A stretch of DNA of 64,000 nucleotides from Streptomyces tuirus (GCA_018195615.1 JAGTPG010000002.1:4147501-4211500), one strand, 5' to 3'; positions 16,318 through 26,859 are shown, counted from the stretch's first letter. The notes: generated by a model not told the origin, from the sequence alone. Made by a program: numbers and translations.

Positions 16318-19300
16318 GTGAAGACCGAGTTGACCCTCCTGTCGCGTGTGGCCTACCGCGGCCGGGAGATCACCGCGCCCCGGCTGCGCGGGCTGCTCGC
16401 GCTACTCGCGGGTGAGCTGCGCTCCGGTTGCAGCACCGCGCGGCTGGTGGACGGGCTGTGGCAGGACGAGCTGCCGGCCAACCCGGCCAACGCGCTGCGG
16501 ATCCTGGTCTCCCGGGCCCGCTCCCAGCTCGGGGCCGACGTGGTCGTCAGCACCGCGACGGGTTACCGGCTGGCGCTGAGTGAGGAGCAGGTCGACAGTT
16601 CGGCGGTGGTGCGGTGCGCCGAGGCGAGTGCCCGGCACGCCCGGGCCGGGAATCATGCCGCCGCCCTGGCGAGTGCGGAGGAGGGCCTCGCCTTCTGGGA
16701 CGCGGCCCCGGACGCCGACGCCGCCCCGGGCGACCCGGTGGCGGCGCTGCGGGCCGAGCGGGCTCCGCGCTACGACTCCCTCGTGCGCTCACGCGCGCTC
16801 GCGCTCGCCCGGCTGGGGCGACGGGCCGAGGCCGTGGCGCCGCTGACCGAGGTCTTCGCCGGGGCGCCGCGCGACGAGGAAGTACTGGCCGAGCTGCTTC
16901 GCGCCGAGGCGGCCACGGCCGGGCCGTCGGCCGCGCTCGCCCGCTACGACGCGTACCGGCGTGAGCTCCGCGACGATCTCGGCACCGACCCGGGCGCCGG
17001 ACTGAAGGCCGTGCACCAGGAGTTGCTGCAGGTCGAGGCCCCGTGGTCCGGTACGGGGTGCCGTACGATCCGAATCCGCTGCTGGGGCGGGACGAGGATC
17101 TCGTGGCGGTGGCAGGGCTGTTGCACTCGTCGCGGTTGGTCTCGATCGTCGGCCCCGGTGGGCTGGGCAAGACGCGGCTCGCGTACGCCGTCAGCCGCCG
17201 GGCGGAGCAGCGGGTGGTGCACTTCGTCTCGCTGGCCGGAGTCAGTACGGACGAGGACGTGGCCGGCGAGGTGGCGTCGGCGCTCGGCGGCGGGGAGGCG
17301 CCACGCGGCGGTGTCGGGGCGTACGGCAGTGGGGCGGCGGATGTGCCCGCCGGAATCGTCGCCGCCCTCGGCGCCGGTCCTGCGCTGCTGGTGCTGGACA
17401 ACTGCGAGCAGGTCGTCCGGGGCGCCGCCGACCTGGTGCGGGAGCTGGTGGCGCGGTCCGAGGACCTGCGGGTCCTGGTCACCAGCAGGGCCCCGCTGGG
17501 GCTGAGCTCGGAAGCGGTGTACCAACTGCCGCAGCTGAGCCTGGCGACCTCGATCGAACTCTTCGAGCAGCGGGCCCTGGCCTCGCGCCCCGATGCCGAG
17601 TTGCCGCCCGACGCGGTGGAGGGGCTGTGCCGGCATCTGGACGGACTGCCGCTCGCCGTGGAGTTGGCGGCGGCGCGGGTGCGGGTGCTGTCCGTACCCG
17701 AGATCGCCCGCCGCCTCGGCGACCGGTTCGCGCTGCTGCGCGGCGGGACCCGGGACGCACCCGAGCGGCACCGCACCCTGCACGCGGTCGTGGAGTGGAG
17801 CTGGAATCTGCTGGAGGAAGACGCGCGGGCGGCGCTGCGGGCGCTGTCGGTCTTCCCCGGCGGCTTCACCGAAGACGCGGCGGAACGGTTGCTGGGTGAC
17901 AGCGGCGACGCGCTGTACCTGCTGGAGCAGCTGGTGGACCAGTCACTGCTGAAGGCCGGCGACACCGGGGCCGGGATCCGCTTCCGCATGCTGGAGACGG
18001 TGCGGGAGTTCAGCGCCGCCCGGCGAGCCGCGGCCGGGGAGGAGGAGTCGGTCACCGACCGGTTCCTGGGCTGGGCACGGGACTTCGGACTGGCCAACCA
18101 CGACGTGCTGTTCGGCCATGAACCGCTGAGGCACTGGGCGCGGCTGCGCGCGGAGCAGGACAACCTCGTACTCGCCCTGCGCATTGCCCTCGCCCGCGAG
18201 GACCACGCCACGACCGCGGCGGCCGGCGCCGTGCTGGCCGGCGTCTGGCTCACCGACTCGACAAGCTTCCACCGGGTCTTCACCCTGGCCGCCGACACCG
18301 CGGCCCCGCTGTCGCACTACCGCCCCGACGCCCGGCACACCGAGGTCACCCGCGCCCTCTGCGTCGCCTGCGTCACCGCCCCGTTCGTGGGATACGGCCC
18401 GCTCCGGACGCGCCATCTAGTCACTCTGCGCCGTCTGCCACCCGCTGAGCCGGACACGCTGCTGCGGGCGCTCGCCGTCGTGTTGTGCGCCGTTCCGGAC
18501 ATGCGACCGCCCGGCTACGAGGTGCTGCGTGAACTGTGCGCGAGCGACGCGCCCTTGCTTGCGGGCGTCGCCGAGGCCGCGGCGAGTTATCTCTGGGAGC
18601 ACGAGCACGAACACGACCGTGCGCTGTCCTCCGCCCGCAGGCTGCTCGCCGCGGTCGACGCCGTGCCCAATCCGTCGCTCCAGCTGCTCGGCCACTCCCG
18701 CTGCAGCGAACTGTGCGGGGACGCCGGTCTCGGCGAGGAGGCGTACCGGCATCTGCTGGCGGCGCTGGAAGCCTTGGAGCACCTGAGTGACCAGTCGCCC
18801 ACGACGGGCCTGCGCCGGGGCCTTGTGCTGGCCTGCCTGCAGCGCGGTGAGCCGGACGAGGCAGAGGAGTGGCAGCGGCGGGTGGAGCAGAGCCAGCCGC
18901 CGGAACAGGCCTCGGCCTTCACGACCGATCTGGCCGCCCGGGCCGAGATCGCGCTGGCCCGCGGTCTGACCGAGCTGGGTCTCAAGCAGTGGCGGACGGC
19001 CGTGGAGCGGGTGCGTGCGAGCGACTCGCCGCACGCCGACCCCGGCATGGATGCCTGGGCGCGGGCGATCGAAGCCTACGCGGTGGTCGCGCACGCGTAC
19101 GCCGGGCGGCTGGAGCCGGTCGCCGGCCTGGTGGCCGCGTTGGAGGGCCGGCTGCGTACGCTGCTCGCCGACGCCTCCCGCCCGGCCAGGAAGGCCCCGG
19201 TGTCAGGCGCCGACCTGCTGGCCCTCGGCTTGGTCCGGCTCGCCGCGGGCGACGTCTCGGGAGTGCGGTTGCTGGCGCTGGCGGAGCGGACGCACGTGCC

Positions 19301-19469
19301 GCAGACGTTCCGCACGATGTCCACCGACCGTGCCCGGCGGGTCGCCGAGGAAGCCGACAGGGCGGCGTACGCCGACGCCGTGTCGGAGTACGCCGCCCTG
19401 GGGCGGGACGAACTGCGGGAGGCTGCCCGCGCACTCGTTTCGGGTCCGCTCATTCCGGGTCGCGGTTGA
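16318..19469 (+). CDS. AfsR-like regulator (OmpR-type HTH, BTAD, NB-ARC, TPR-like), one-base deletion
   Basis: About 1050 residues once corrected. Residues 1–85 are an OmpR/PhoB-type winged helix (RLVDGLWQDELPANPANALRILVSRAR), 90–240 a BTAD, then an NB-ARC ATPase with GPGGLGKTRLA (Walker A), ALLVLDNCE (Walker B) and GLPLAVELAA, then a long helical repeat region. Such proteins activate specialised-metabolite genes. The break lies at 17038–17045: CCCCGTGG should read CCCCGGTGG, giving EAPVVRYGVPYDP. GTG 16318 is the only suitable start. Its 3' end overlaps the convergent ABC permease gene by 20 bp. A type III polyketide synthase lies beyond that ABC pair and is a plausible target. Confidence 0.88.
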
Positions 19470-20241
19470 ACTGCGCCGTCGACCAGCGGTAGCCGAGCGC
19501 GGTCAGGCCGACGCACCAGGCGAGCGCGATCCACCCGTTGTCGCCGATCTCGGTGCCGAGGAGCAGGCCGCGCAGGGTCTCGATGGCCGGGGTGAAGGGC
19601 TGGTACTCGGCGATGGGCTGGAACCAGCCCGGCATCGTCTCGGCCGGGATGAAGGCACTGGAAATGAGCGGCAGGAGGATCAGCGGCATGGCCATGTTGC
19701 CGGCCGCCTCGGGGTTCGGGCTGGCCATTCCCATGCCGACGGCGATCCAGGTGAGCGCCAGGGCGAACAGCGCGATCAGCCCGAACGCCGCCAGCCACTC
19801 CAGGACGGTGGCGTCCGTCGACCGGAAGCCGATGGCAACGCCGACTGCGCCGACGAGGAGCACGCTGGCGATGGACTGCAGCACGCTGCCGACGACGTGC
19901 CCGACCAGCACCGATCCGCGGTAGACCGCCATCGTACGGAAGCGGGCGATGAGGCCCTCGGCCATGTCCATGGAGACGTGCACAGCAGCCCCGATCACGG
20001 TGCTGCCGATGGTCATCAGCAGGATGCCCGGGACGATGTAGGCGATGTACTCGGAGCGGTCCGGGCCGCCGCCACCGATGCCCGCGCTCATCACGTCGCC
20101 GAAGATGTAGACGAAGAGCAGCAGCATCATGATCGGCGTGAGCAGCAGGTTCAGGGTCCCGGACGGGTAGCGCCACGCGTGCAGGAGGTTGCGGCGCAGC
20201 ATCGTGTTCGAGTCGCGTACGGCGAGGGCGAGGGAGCTCAT
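19450..20241 (-). CDS. ABC-2 type transport permease (DrrB-like)
   Basis: 263 residues, six transmembrane helices, with the ABC-2 signature region MAMPLILLPLISSAFIPAETMPGW and EYQPFTPAIETLRGLL. ATG 20241 overlaps the ATPase stop (ATGA). It forms the membrane channel of a DrrAB-type exporter for hydrophobic compounds and antibiotics. The N-terminal MSSLALAVRDSNTMLRRNLLH is typical. It lies next to an AfsR-like regulator and near a type III PKS. Confidence 0.9.
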   Translation of the reverse strand: MSSLALAVRDSNTMLRRNLLHAWRYPSGTLNLLLTPIMMLLLFVYIFGDVMSAGIGGGGPDRSEYIAYIVPGILLMTIGSTVIGAAVHVSMDMAEGLIARFRTMAVYRGSVLVGHVVGSVLQSIASVLLVGAVGVAIGFRSTDATVLEWLAAFGLIALFALALTWIAVGMGMASPNPEAAGNMAMPLILLPLISSAFIPAETMPGWFQPIAEYQPFTPAIETLRGLLLGTEIGDNGWIALAWCVGLTALGYRWSTAQFNRDPE

Positions 20242-21206
20242 CGGGCGGTCTCCTTGGGCTGGTTGGGGAGGTTGGCCGGGCCGGTCAGGGCGAAGAACAC
20301 GTCGTCGAGGTCGGGGGTGTGCACGGTCAGCTCGTCGGCCTCGACGCCGGCCGTGTCCAGCCAGTCGAGGATGGAGCGCAGTTCGCGCTGGCTGCCGCCG
20401 CTGGGGATCTGCAGGGCGAGTGATTCGTCGTCCCGGGAGGCCTCGCGCAGGGCGGAGGCGGCCGACCGGTACGCGGCCGGGTCGGTGAAGCGGAGCCGGA
20501 CGTGCCCGCCGGGTATGAGGCGCTTGAGTTCCCCGGCGCTGCCCTCGGCGGCGATCTTCCCGTCGTGGAGCACGGCGATGCGGTCGGCGAGTTGGTCGGC
20601 CTCCTCCAGGTACTGGGTGGTGAGGAAGACGGTGACGCCGCCGGTGACGAGTTCGCGGATGATGCCCCACATGGTGTGGCGGGAGCGGGGGTCGAGGCCG
20701 GTGGTGGGCTCGTCGAGGAAGATGATCCGCGGGCTGCCGACCAGGGTCATGGCGATGTCGAGGCGGCGCTTCATGCCGCCGGAGTAGGTGGAGGCGGGCT
20801 TCTTCGCGGCCTCGGTGAGGTCGAAGCGCTCGAGGAGTTCGGCGGTGACCTGCCGCCCTTCCCGCTTGGACAGGTGGTTGAGGTCCGCCATGAGGAGCAT
20901 GTTCTCCTCGCCGGTGATCAGGCCGTCGACGGCGGAGAACTGACCGGTGACGCCGATCGCGGCGCGGACCGCCTGCGGGTCGGTGGCGAGGTCATGGCCC
21001 GCGACCTGGGACTGCCCGCCGTCGGCGGTGATGAGGGTGGACAGGATCTTCACTGCGGTGGTCTTGCCGGCGCCGTTCGGGCCGAGGAGGGAGAAGATCG
21101 TGCCCTTGGGCACGTGCAGGTCGATGCCGTCGAGGACCAGCTTGTCCCCGAAGGACTTCCGCAGCCCGGTGGCCGCGATGGCGGATGAGTGGGTCGCTGT
21201 CGTCAT
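20238..21206 (-). CDS. ABC transporter ATP-binding protein (DrrA-like)
   Basis: 322 residues: GPNGAGKTT (Walker A), YSGGMKRRLDIAMTLVG (signature), IIFLDEPTTGLD (Walker B), H-loop position occupied by Gln (FLTTQYLEEAD), as is usual in DrrA proteins. The C-terminal ~80 residues form the DrrA regulatory domain that contacts the permease. It energises export with DrrB. ATG 21206 is the first gene of the operon; the promoter region faces the type III PKS. Confidence 0.92.
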   Translation of the reverse strand: MTTATHSSAIAATGLRKSFGDKLVLDGIDLHVPKGTIFSLLGPNGAGKTTAVKILSTLITADGGQSQVAGHDLATDPQAVRAAIGVTGQFSAVDGLITGEENMLLMADLNHLSKREGRQVTAELLERFDLTEAAKKPASTYSGGMKRRLDIAMTLVGSPRIIFLDEPTTGLDPRSRHTMWGIIRELVTGGVTVFLTTQYLEEADQLADRIAVLHDGKIAAEGSAGELKRLIPGGHVRLRFTDPAAYRSAASALREASRDDESLALQIPSGGSQRELRSILDWLDTAGVEADELTVHTPDLDDVFFALTGPANLPNQPKETAR

Positions 21207-21579
21207 GCCCCGGAGTCTGCGGGGCGTCGCGTTCAGAGACCTTTCAGCGCGGTTTCACCAACCATCGCCAACCGCCAACGCGATGAAACGGACTGGTCAG
21301 CGCGTCGTCTGTGTCAGGTGAGGGTCTCGCTGGGAGAGCCACGGTCAACACAGATGTCCTGTTGTGTGCCGTGTCACGCCCTCAAAAGGCTGCCCAAGTT
21401 GCCCAAGTCACAGCGGAAATGTCCATTTGGCGTCCATGCTCGGACCGGACGTCGGCGCCCGAAGTGCAGCGCACCGGCATCGACTTGGTACGCGCAGTGT
21501 CGACGTGTCGAAGTGACCCATGACACAGCGTTTGTGGCGTTATCTCTCCCCCCTTGCTTCCCGTAGAAAGGTGCCGATC
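21207..21579. other. divergent promoter region between drrA-like and type III PKS genes
   Basis: No gene is visible. GCCCAAGT is repeated directly at about 21392–21408 (TGCCCAAGTTGCCCAAGTC), a possible regulator-binding direct repeat. GAAAGG at 21566–21571 is the PKS ribosome site. BTAD-type regulators bind direct repeats, so this is a sensible place for the AfsR-like protein to act. Confidence 0.4.
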
Positions 21580-22764
21580 ATGGCCGCTTACCTCTGCCCT
21601 CCTGCCGTGATACACGGCGAGCACACCGTGAAGACCAGCGAGATCGTGGCGGAGGTGCGCGGCCGGCACCCGCACGCGCCGTGGGCGCCGCGGATCGACG
21701 GCATCGCGGCCAGTACGGGCATCGACAGCCGCGGGTGGATGCTGCCGCTGGAGGCCGCCGTCGCGCCCGGCGGCGGGAGCGGTCTGCGGGACGGCGGCGT
21801 CGGGCCGGCCAGAGAGGCGCTGGTCCGCGACGGGTTCACCGAGCAGGACGTGGACCGTGTGATCACCGCTCTCGAGGCGATACCGGCGCCGCAGACCGTT
21901 CAGGAGCGCACTGCGCCGGCCTGGGCGGCCGTGCGGTCCTACGGGGAGCATGCGGCTCGCGGGGCCCTGCAGATCGCGGGGCTGGACGCCGCGGACGTCG
22001 ACTGCTTGATCACCAGTCACTCCACCACCCCGGCGCTTCCGGGACTGGACATCGCCCTGGCCAACAAGCTCCCGCTCCGCAACGACGTGATGCTGCTGCC
22101 GGCCACGCAGTGGGCCTGCATCGCCGGGACCCGTTCCCTGGCGCTGGCGGCGGACCTCGTGGCCGCGGACCCCGACCGCGTGGTCCTGGTCGTGATCGCG
22201 GAGGCGCTGAGCACGACCTACCAGCCCTCGGACGACACTCTGGAGTCCTTGATCGTCCGGTTGCTGTTCGCCGACACCGCGGTCGCCGCGGTGGTCACGG
22301 GCCGTCCGAGGCCCGAGTCGGTGCTGCGGCTCGACGCGGCCTGGCACCACACTCTGCCCGGCACCCAGGACCTGCACCGCCTGGAGACACGGGCGGACGG
22401 CACGCACTTCGTGATGGACCGGCGCGGACCGCGCGCCGTGCAGGAGACGGTCACCGCGATGTGGGAGTGGTTGCGGGTGCGCTACCAGGACGACCCCGGC
22501 TCCTGGCACCCCGACGTTCTGCTCGCGCACCCCGGCGGGACCAGGGTGCTGGAGTACATGGAGCAGACGATGCCCGACGGGTGGCCGTCGGGGCTGCTGG
22601 ACCACAGCCGGGACAGCTACACCAGCGGCAACCGCGGAGGCGCCGCCGTGTTCGACATCATGCGGAGGGCGCACGACGCCGGGCAGGAACCGGGCAGTCG
22701 TGCCGTCCTGTACGCGGCGGCCCCGGGCCTCACGGCCACCGCCCTGGAAGGGGAGTGGCTGTAG
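21580..22764 (+). CDS. type III polyketide synthase (chalcone/stilbene synthase fold)
   Basis: 394 residues with the full catalytic triad: Cys180 (TQWACIAG), His317 (LLAHPGG) and Asn351 (TSGNRGG). These homodimeric enzymes extend an acyl-CoA starter with malonyl-CoA and cyclise it without a carrier protein. The usual GFGPG loop near the C-terminus is changed to AAPGLTA, and the N-terminal region around residues 45–75 is Gly-rich and unlike RppA or germicidin synthase as I recall them, so the product is not predictable. ATG 21580 is chosen for GAAAGG upstream and the conserved Y-L-C-x-P start. The nearby DrrAB exporter and AfsR-like regulator suggest a small biosynthetic locus. Confidence 0.88.
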   Translation: MAAYLCPPAVIHGEHTVKTSEIVAEVRGRHPHAPWAPRIDGIAASTGIDSRGWMLPLEAAVAPGGGSGLRDGGVGPAREALVRDGFTEQDVDRVITALEAIPAPQTVQERTAPAWAAVRSYGEHAARGALQIAGLDAADVDCLITSHSTTPALPGLDIALANKLPLRNDVMLLPATQWACIAGTRSLALAADLVAADPDRVVLVVIAEALSTTYQPSDDTLESLIVRLLFADTAVAAVVTGRPRPESVLRLDAAWHHTLPGTQDLHRLETRADGTHFVMDRRGPRAVQETVTAMWEWLRVRYQDDPGSWHPDVLLAHPGGTRVLEYMEQTMPDGWPSGLLDHSRDSYTSGNRGGAAVFDIMRRAHDAGQEPGSRAVLYAAAPGLTATALEGEWL

Positions 22765-22781
22765 TGCGAGCGCGCGCAGCC

Positions 22782-22907
22782 GTACCAGCGGCCGGGCCGC
22801 ACGTACGGACGGTTGCGCCACCCGTACCAGCAGCCTGGCCGCACGTACGGACGGTTGCGCCACCCGTACCAGCAGCCTGGCCGCACGTACGGACGGTTGC
22901 GCCGCCC
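22782..22907 (+). repeat. three tandem copies of a 42-bp unit
   Basis: Units start at 22782, 22824 and 22866 (GTACCAGCAGCCTGGCCGCA core), with a fourth partial start at 22908. The period is 14 codons and the stretch is open in several frames. A GTG overlapping the PKS stop (TAGTG, 22764) would read through it, but no known protein results. Confidence 0.9.
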
Positions 22908-22977
22908 GTACCGCCGGTGGCGCCGCTGGCGCCGGCTGACGAGCGCCCACCGCCAGGCCCGCCCGCGGCCGGCCGCG

Positions 22978-25140
22978 TCACTTCGCGATTGCCGCCCAGA
23001 CCACCTTGCCCGTGTCCGTCCACCGCACCCCCCACCGGGTGGTGAGTACATGGACGACGTGCAGGCCACGGCCACCGTCGTCGTAGAGCTCGCTGCGGCC
23101 CAGCCGCGGTCTGCCGTTGCCGGTGTCGCCCACCTCGCACAGCAGCCCGTGACCGGCCCGGATCAGCCGTACCGTGAGGGGGCCGCGGGCGAAGCGGACC
23201 GCGTTGGCGACCAGTTCGCTGACCACCAGAACCGCGCTGTCCCGGGTGTCGTCCCTGGTGCCCCATTGCCTCAGCAGCGCGGAGACCAGCGTGCGGGCCC
23301 CGGCGGCCGCGTCGTCGCGGGCGGGCAGACGCCAGGTCGCGGTGTCCCCCTTGCGATAGCCGATCATGCGCGCGAGCAGCAGGGTCACGTCGTCGCGCGG
23401 GCGCGCGGGCACCAGCGAGGAGACCACGCGCCGCGCGGCCTGCTGCAGGGCATCCCAGGGGTGCACCGCGGACAGGGCGTCCGCCAGCCTGTCCATGCCC
23501 TCGTCGATCGACAGGGCGGGGTCCTCCACCAGGCCGTCGGTGTAGAGGGCGAGCAGCGAGCCCGGGGGCACGGCGAACGTGTGCACGTCGAACGGCTCCC
23601 GCAGCGCGAACTCGGCGCCCAGGCCGGGGTGGGGTCGGACTGCTAGCGGGCCGGCGGGCCGCCCGTCGGGGGGCACCAGGATCGGGGGAGATGGCCGGCG
23701 CTGGACAGCGCGACCTGGTGGCTGACCGGGTCGTAGACGGCGATGCAGCAGGTCGACCCGAGGGCGCTGTAGCCGGCCGCCAACCCCGTCTCCGGCTCGT
23801 CCAGCAGCGTCACGGTCTCGTCCAGGTGCTCCAGCACCTCGTCCGGCGCCAGGCCCGCGGACAGCAGCGCGCGGGCCTCCATGCTCAGCTGCCCCATGGT
23901 CGCCGCGGCTCCCAGGCCGTGCCCGACGACGTCGCCGACCACCAGCGCGGTACGGCCGTCCGGCAGCGGAAAGCTGTTCACCCAGTCACCGCCGACGCCC
24001 GCGCTGTCGGGGTGGTGGGCTGGTAGACGCTGGCGGTCTCGATGGTGTCGCCGCCGGTCCGTGGCAGCAGCCGGCGCTGCAACGCCAGCACCTGTGTGTG
24101 CTCGCGCTGGTGCTGACGGGCCAGGTCGACGTGGTGAGAGGTCCTGGCCACCAGTTCCTGCAGGTCGAGCAGCTCGCCGTCGCCGAAGGGCCGGCCCGCC
24201 CGCCGCCAGACCTCCGCCACGCCCAGGACGACGGGCGGCGTGCCGTCCAGGACGAGCGGTATGAACGCCACACCCGCAGCCTGGTCACCGGGTACCAGGG
24301 CTCGTACCAGCCGCGGGCTGCCGAGCACCCGCTCGATCGCCTCCCGGTCGGGCATGACGATCGCCTGGGCGGCGTCGTCACGCCGTATCGCTTGTGACAG
24401 CAGGCGACTCGCATCGCTGGGAAGATCGTCGCCCGGAGTCACGTAGCCGTCGGGCCATGCCCGGTCCGGCACCAGGGCCGCACGCCGCAGCCGGATGCGC
24501 CCCTGCGTCTGTTGGCTGACCGCCTCGCCCGTCCACACGGCGAAGTCGAGGTCGACGGCTGCCACGTCTCCCCAGGCCAGCAGCGACTCCGCGAGCGACT
24601 GCGCGGTCTCTCCGATGTCCAGCGAGGTGCCGATCGCGGTCTCGGCGGCGTACAGATGCAGCCTCCTGGCCATGGCGATCAGGGTGACGGTCAGGCCCTC
24701 TTGGGGGCCGCGGCGGCCAGGATGCTCATCGAGACCACCAGCTCCGACCCGTCGCGGCGCCGCAGCCGCTGGACCCGGGCGACATGTGGCTCACCGGTCT
24801 CCAGGACCTGCCGCAGCCGCCGGGTGACCGTCGGTACGTCCCCGGGAGGCAGAAGGGCGACGAAGGCGCTCCCGGGCACGGCGTCCACCCCCGCGAAAAC
24901 GGGGGCGTCCAGATTGCAGCGGGTGATTCTCAGATCGCGGTCCAGGTTGACCGCGGCGAGGATCTGCTCCTGACGGCCGGGTGCCGGGTCGGCGTGTGCG
25001 CGTTGGCGGGCGGTGCGGTCGTCCTGCCGGTCGGCAGAACCGGCGGGCGCTGCCGCTCCGCCGTGCGGGATGTACTTCCCCAGGGCGCTGCTGATCATGT
25101 CGAACGGCGACGAGGACGAGGGAGAGGGTGTGGAGTCCAT
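22978..25140 (-). CDS. PAS–GAF–SpoIIE phosphatase–HATPase signalling protein, three one-base deletions
   Basis: Four adjacent frames make one protein of about 720 residues: PAS (25140–24710; ITRCNLDAPVFAGV), GAF (24673–24100), PP2C/SpoIIE Ser/Thr phosphatase (VVGDVVGHGLGAAATMGQL, YTDGLVED, DDVTLLLAR), and a C-terminal GHKL ATPase of anti-sigma type (VSELVANAVRFA, GDTGNGRP, GGRGLHVV). Breaks lie at ~24703–24709 (GGGGG), ~24008–24012 (GGGG) and ~23684–23688 (GGGGG), each lacking one base. Such proteins dephosphorylate anti-anti-sigma factors while the GHKL domain may phosphorylate them. No sigma factor is adjacent. Confidence 0.85.
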
Positions 25141-25398
25141 GCGGGTCTCTCAGCACGGTCGCCGACCCCGGCACAGCGCCGGGGCCGTACCAGAACCCGT
25201 GCGACACGGTCCGGGTTTTCTGACCGCACACCTCATTCAATAACACCTGGGGCCGCTTCGCCTGCCCCGGCGGATCGCCCGTCGAACGCGGTTGGTGACA
25301 CTGAGTAACGACCGGTCACGGCAGCTCGGGGCGCCTTCCCCAGGTCGCGTTCGGATATCGCCTCGCCGGACGGCCCCGGCCTGCGTATGGTCTGCGCG

Positions 25399-25587
25399 GT
25401 GAGCAGGAGACGTTATGTGGCCAGGGGTGTGCCGGGCGGCTACCGGATCTGGGACAACCGAGGGCGCCGGTGGTGGGGCGACTTCTACGAGTTGTGTCCT
25501 GACGATCTTCTGGCCGAGCTCAACGGTCAGGCGGATCAGGCACGGATCACTGCGTTGATGAGGCGTTACCGAGCCCAGAAGCGTTAG
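25399..25587 (+). CDS. small conserved-looking basic protein
   Basis: About 62 residues from GTG 25399 (VSRRRYVARGVPGGYRIWDNRG); an upstream ATG 25387 is also in frame. It is Arg- and Trp-rich (RRWWGDFYE) with an acidic middle (CPDDLLAEL). No domain is recognised. Codon bias fits Streptomyces. It stands alone between two promoter regions. Confidence 0.5.
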   Translation: MSRRRYVARGVPGGYRIWDNRGRRWWGDFYELCPDDLLAELNGQADQARITALMRRYRAQKR

Positions 25588-25922
25588 GGGTCGCGCGCAG
25601 AGCGGGGTGCCCGGTCGCGCGGTAAGGGGGTGATCGGGCCTGCCTCGGGTCGAGTTACACGTTATTTTATTCGGCCCGAGTTTCTTTACCGGCTTGAGTC
25701 GCAGGCATCTTTCCGCAATTTACGGCTCGGGTTTCTTTAGCTCATTGTCGCCCTTGCGCGAGCGCGTTCGAATATGTGAGGCTCCTGATCGCGCACCGAT
25801 TCGCGGGGAACGAATTGAACGCCGAGCATTCTGCACCTTCTCCCGGTTTCTCATCTGCGCAGCCCTTTTTCGTCGTGGCAGCAAAGCCGTCGGCGACATC
25901 GTGAAAGGACACCGCACTGCCC
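25588..25922 (+). promoter_or_regulatory. AT-richer upstream region of the secreted-protein pair
   Basis: No gene is visible. GTTTCTTTA-type motifs recur at about 25679–25689 and 25730–25739 (GAGTTTCTTTACC and CGGGTTTCTTTAG). The base composition is clearly lower in GC than around it. It may hold regulator sites or be horizontally acquired. Confidence 0.35.
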
Positions 25923-26330
25923 ATGGGAACCACACTCAGGACGGTCACCGTGGCTCTCGCCGCCATGGCACTGCCGGCCGCCGCAACGTCGACGGCGGCG
26001 GCCGAGACGGCTGCGGACGGTGACTGGACGGCCTCCTACGGGACCGCCCGCGCGGCGGGGACCAGTTGGACGGAACCGGGGACCATCTTCGTCCGCCCCT
26101 TAGTGATCAAGGGAGAGCTCGAGAACACCGGTTCCGACTGCTACTCGGCATGGATCGAGTTCACGCAGGACCTCACCCCGGGCCTGCCGGCCAAGAACGC
26201 GACGCAGTGCGGCCCCGGCACCACACTCGTCGACTACCGCCTGGCTCTGCCGTCCGTCCGCACCGTCTCGATCAAGATCTGCCGCGGGAGCACCGACATG
26301 GCGGACTGCGGACCCGTCACATGGTTCTGA
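25923..26330 (+). CDS. small secreted protein, four conserved cysteines (paralogue A)
   Basis: 135 residues with a Sec signal peptide (TVTVALAAMALPAAATSTAAA). The mature ~105 residues contain four Cys (SDCYS, TQCGPG, KICRG, DCGPV) that probably form two disulfides. It shares its plan with the next gene: SW/W-T-E near the start, GELxxxGSxC, a TQCGxG stretch and KxCxGSxDxxDCG near the end. Function unknown; a small beta-rich extracellular domain is likely. Confidence 0.7.
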   Translation: MGTTLRTVTVALAAMALPAAATSTAAAETAADGDWTASYGTARAAGTSWTEPGTIFVRPLVIKGELENTGSDCYSAWIEFTQDLTPGLPAKNATQCGPGTTLVDYRLALPSVRTVSIKICRGSTDMADCGPVTWF

Positions 26331-26391
26331 TGACCTCCGCTCAGTGGCTCACTCGATCCGTACGTCCCTCTCGAAGCCAAGGTGATCCCGG

Positions 26392-26859
26392 ATGACTCTC
26401 CGATACGCCAGTCGCGCCCTGTGTGCCGGTGCGGCCCTCGTCACTGCCCTGTCCGTCTCAGGAGGCTCGGCGGCAGCCACCGCCAGTGGTTCAGCGGCAG
26501 CTCCCGTGGAGTGGTCCGCAACGCACGGATCCTCCACCGCGTCCGGTACGCGATGGACCGAGGAGAGCGACAGCGGAATCGGTTCGGCACTCGTGGTCGA
26601 AGGAGAGCTGCGCACCGGCGGATCCGAATGTGCCTCGGTCTGGGTTCAGTGGATACACGACCTTGTCCCGCGGCCCTACACGAAACTGGCGACGCAGTGC
26701 GGTGCCGGCTCAGTGCCTGTGAACCTCCGGCTGGGTTCCTACTCGCCGACGACCACCGGCTACCTGAAGGTGTGCGACGGAAGCGAGGACACCAAGGACT
26801 GCGGAGAAGCGGTGTCCCTCACGTCCTGGCCCGTCAACCCGGCCGGCCCCTCCCACTAG
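26392..26859 (+). CDS. small secreted protein, four conserved cysteines (paralogue B)
   Basis: 155 residues with a signal peptide (ALCAGAALVTALSVSGGSAAA). It is a diverged paralogue of the preceding gene: VEGELRTGGSECASVWVQW and KVCDGSEDTKDCG match segment for segment and keep all four Cys. The C-terminus is ~15 residues longer. The two lie 61 bp apart and are probably co-transcribed after tandem duplication. Function unknown. Confidence 0.7.
   Translation: MTLRYASRALCAGAALVTALSVSGGSAAATASGSAAAPVEWSATHGSSTASGTRWTEESDSGIGSALVVEGELRTGGSECASVWVQWIHDLVPRPYTKLATQCGAGSVPVNLRLGSYSPTTTGYLKVCDGSEDTKDCGEAVSLTSWPVNPAGPSH

Noticed and set aside
22764..23045. Second gene of a PKS operon starting at the overlapping GTG
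   Set aside because: The product is a 42-bp-repeat translation followed by Pro-rich shadow of the phosphatase gene, with no ribosome site or known domain.
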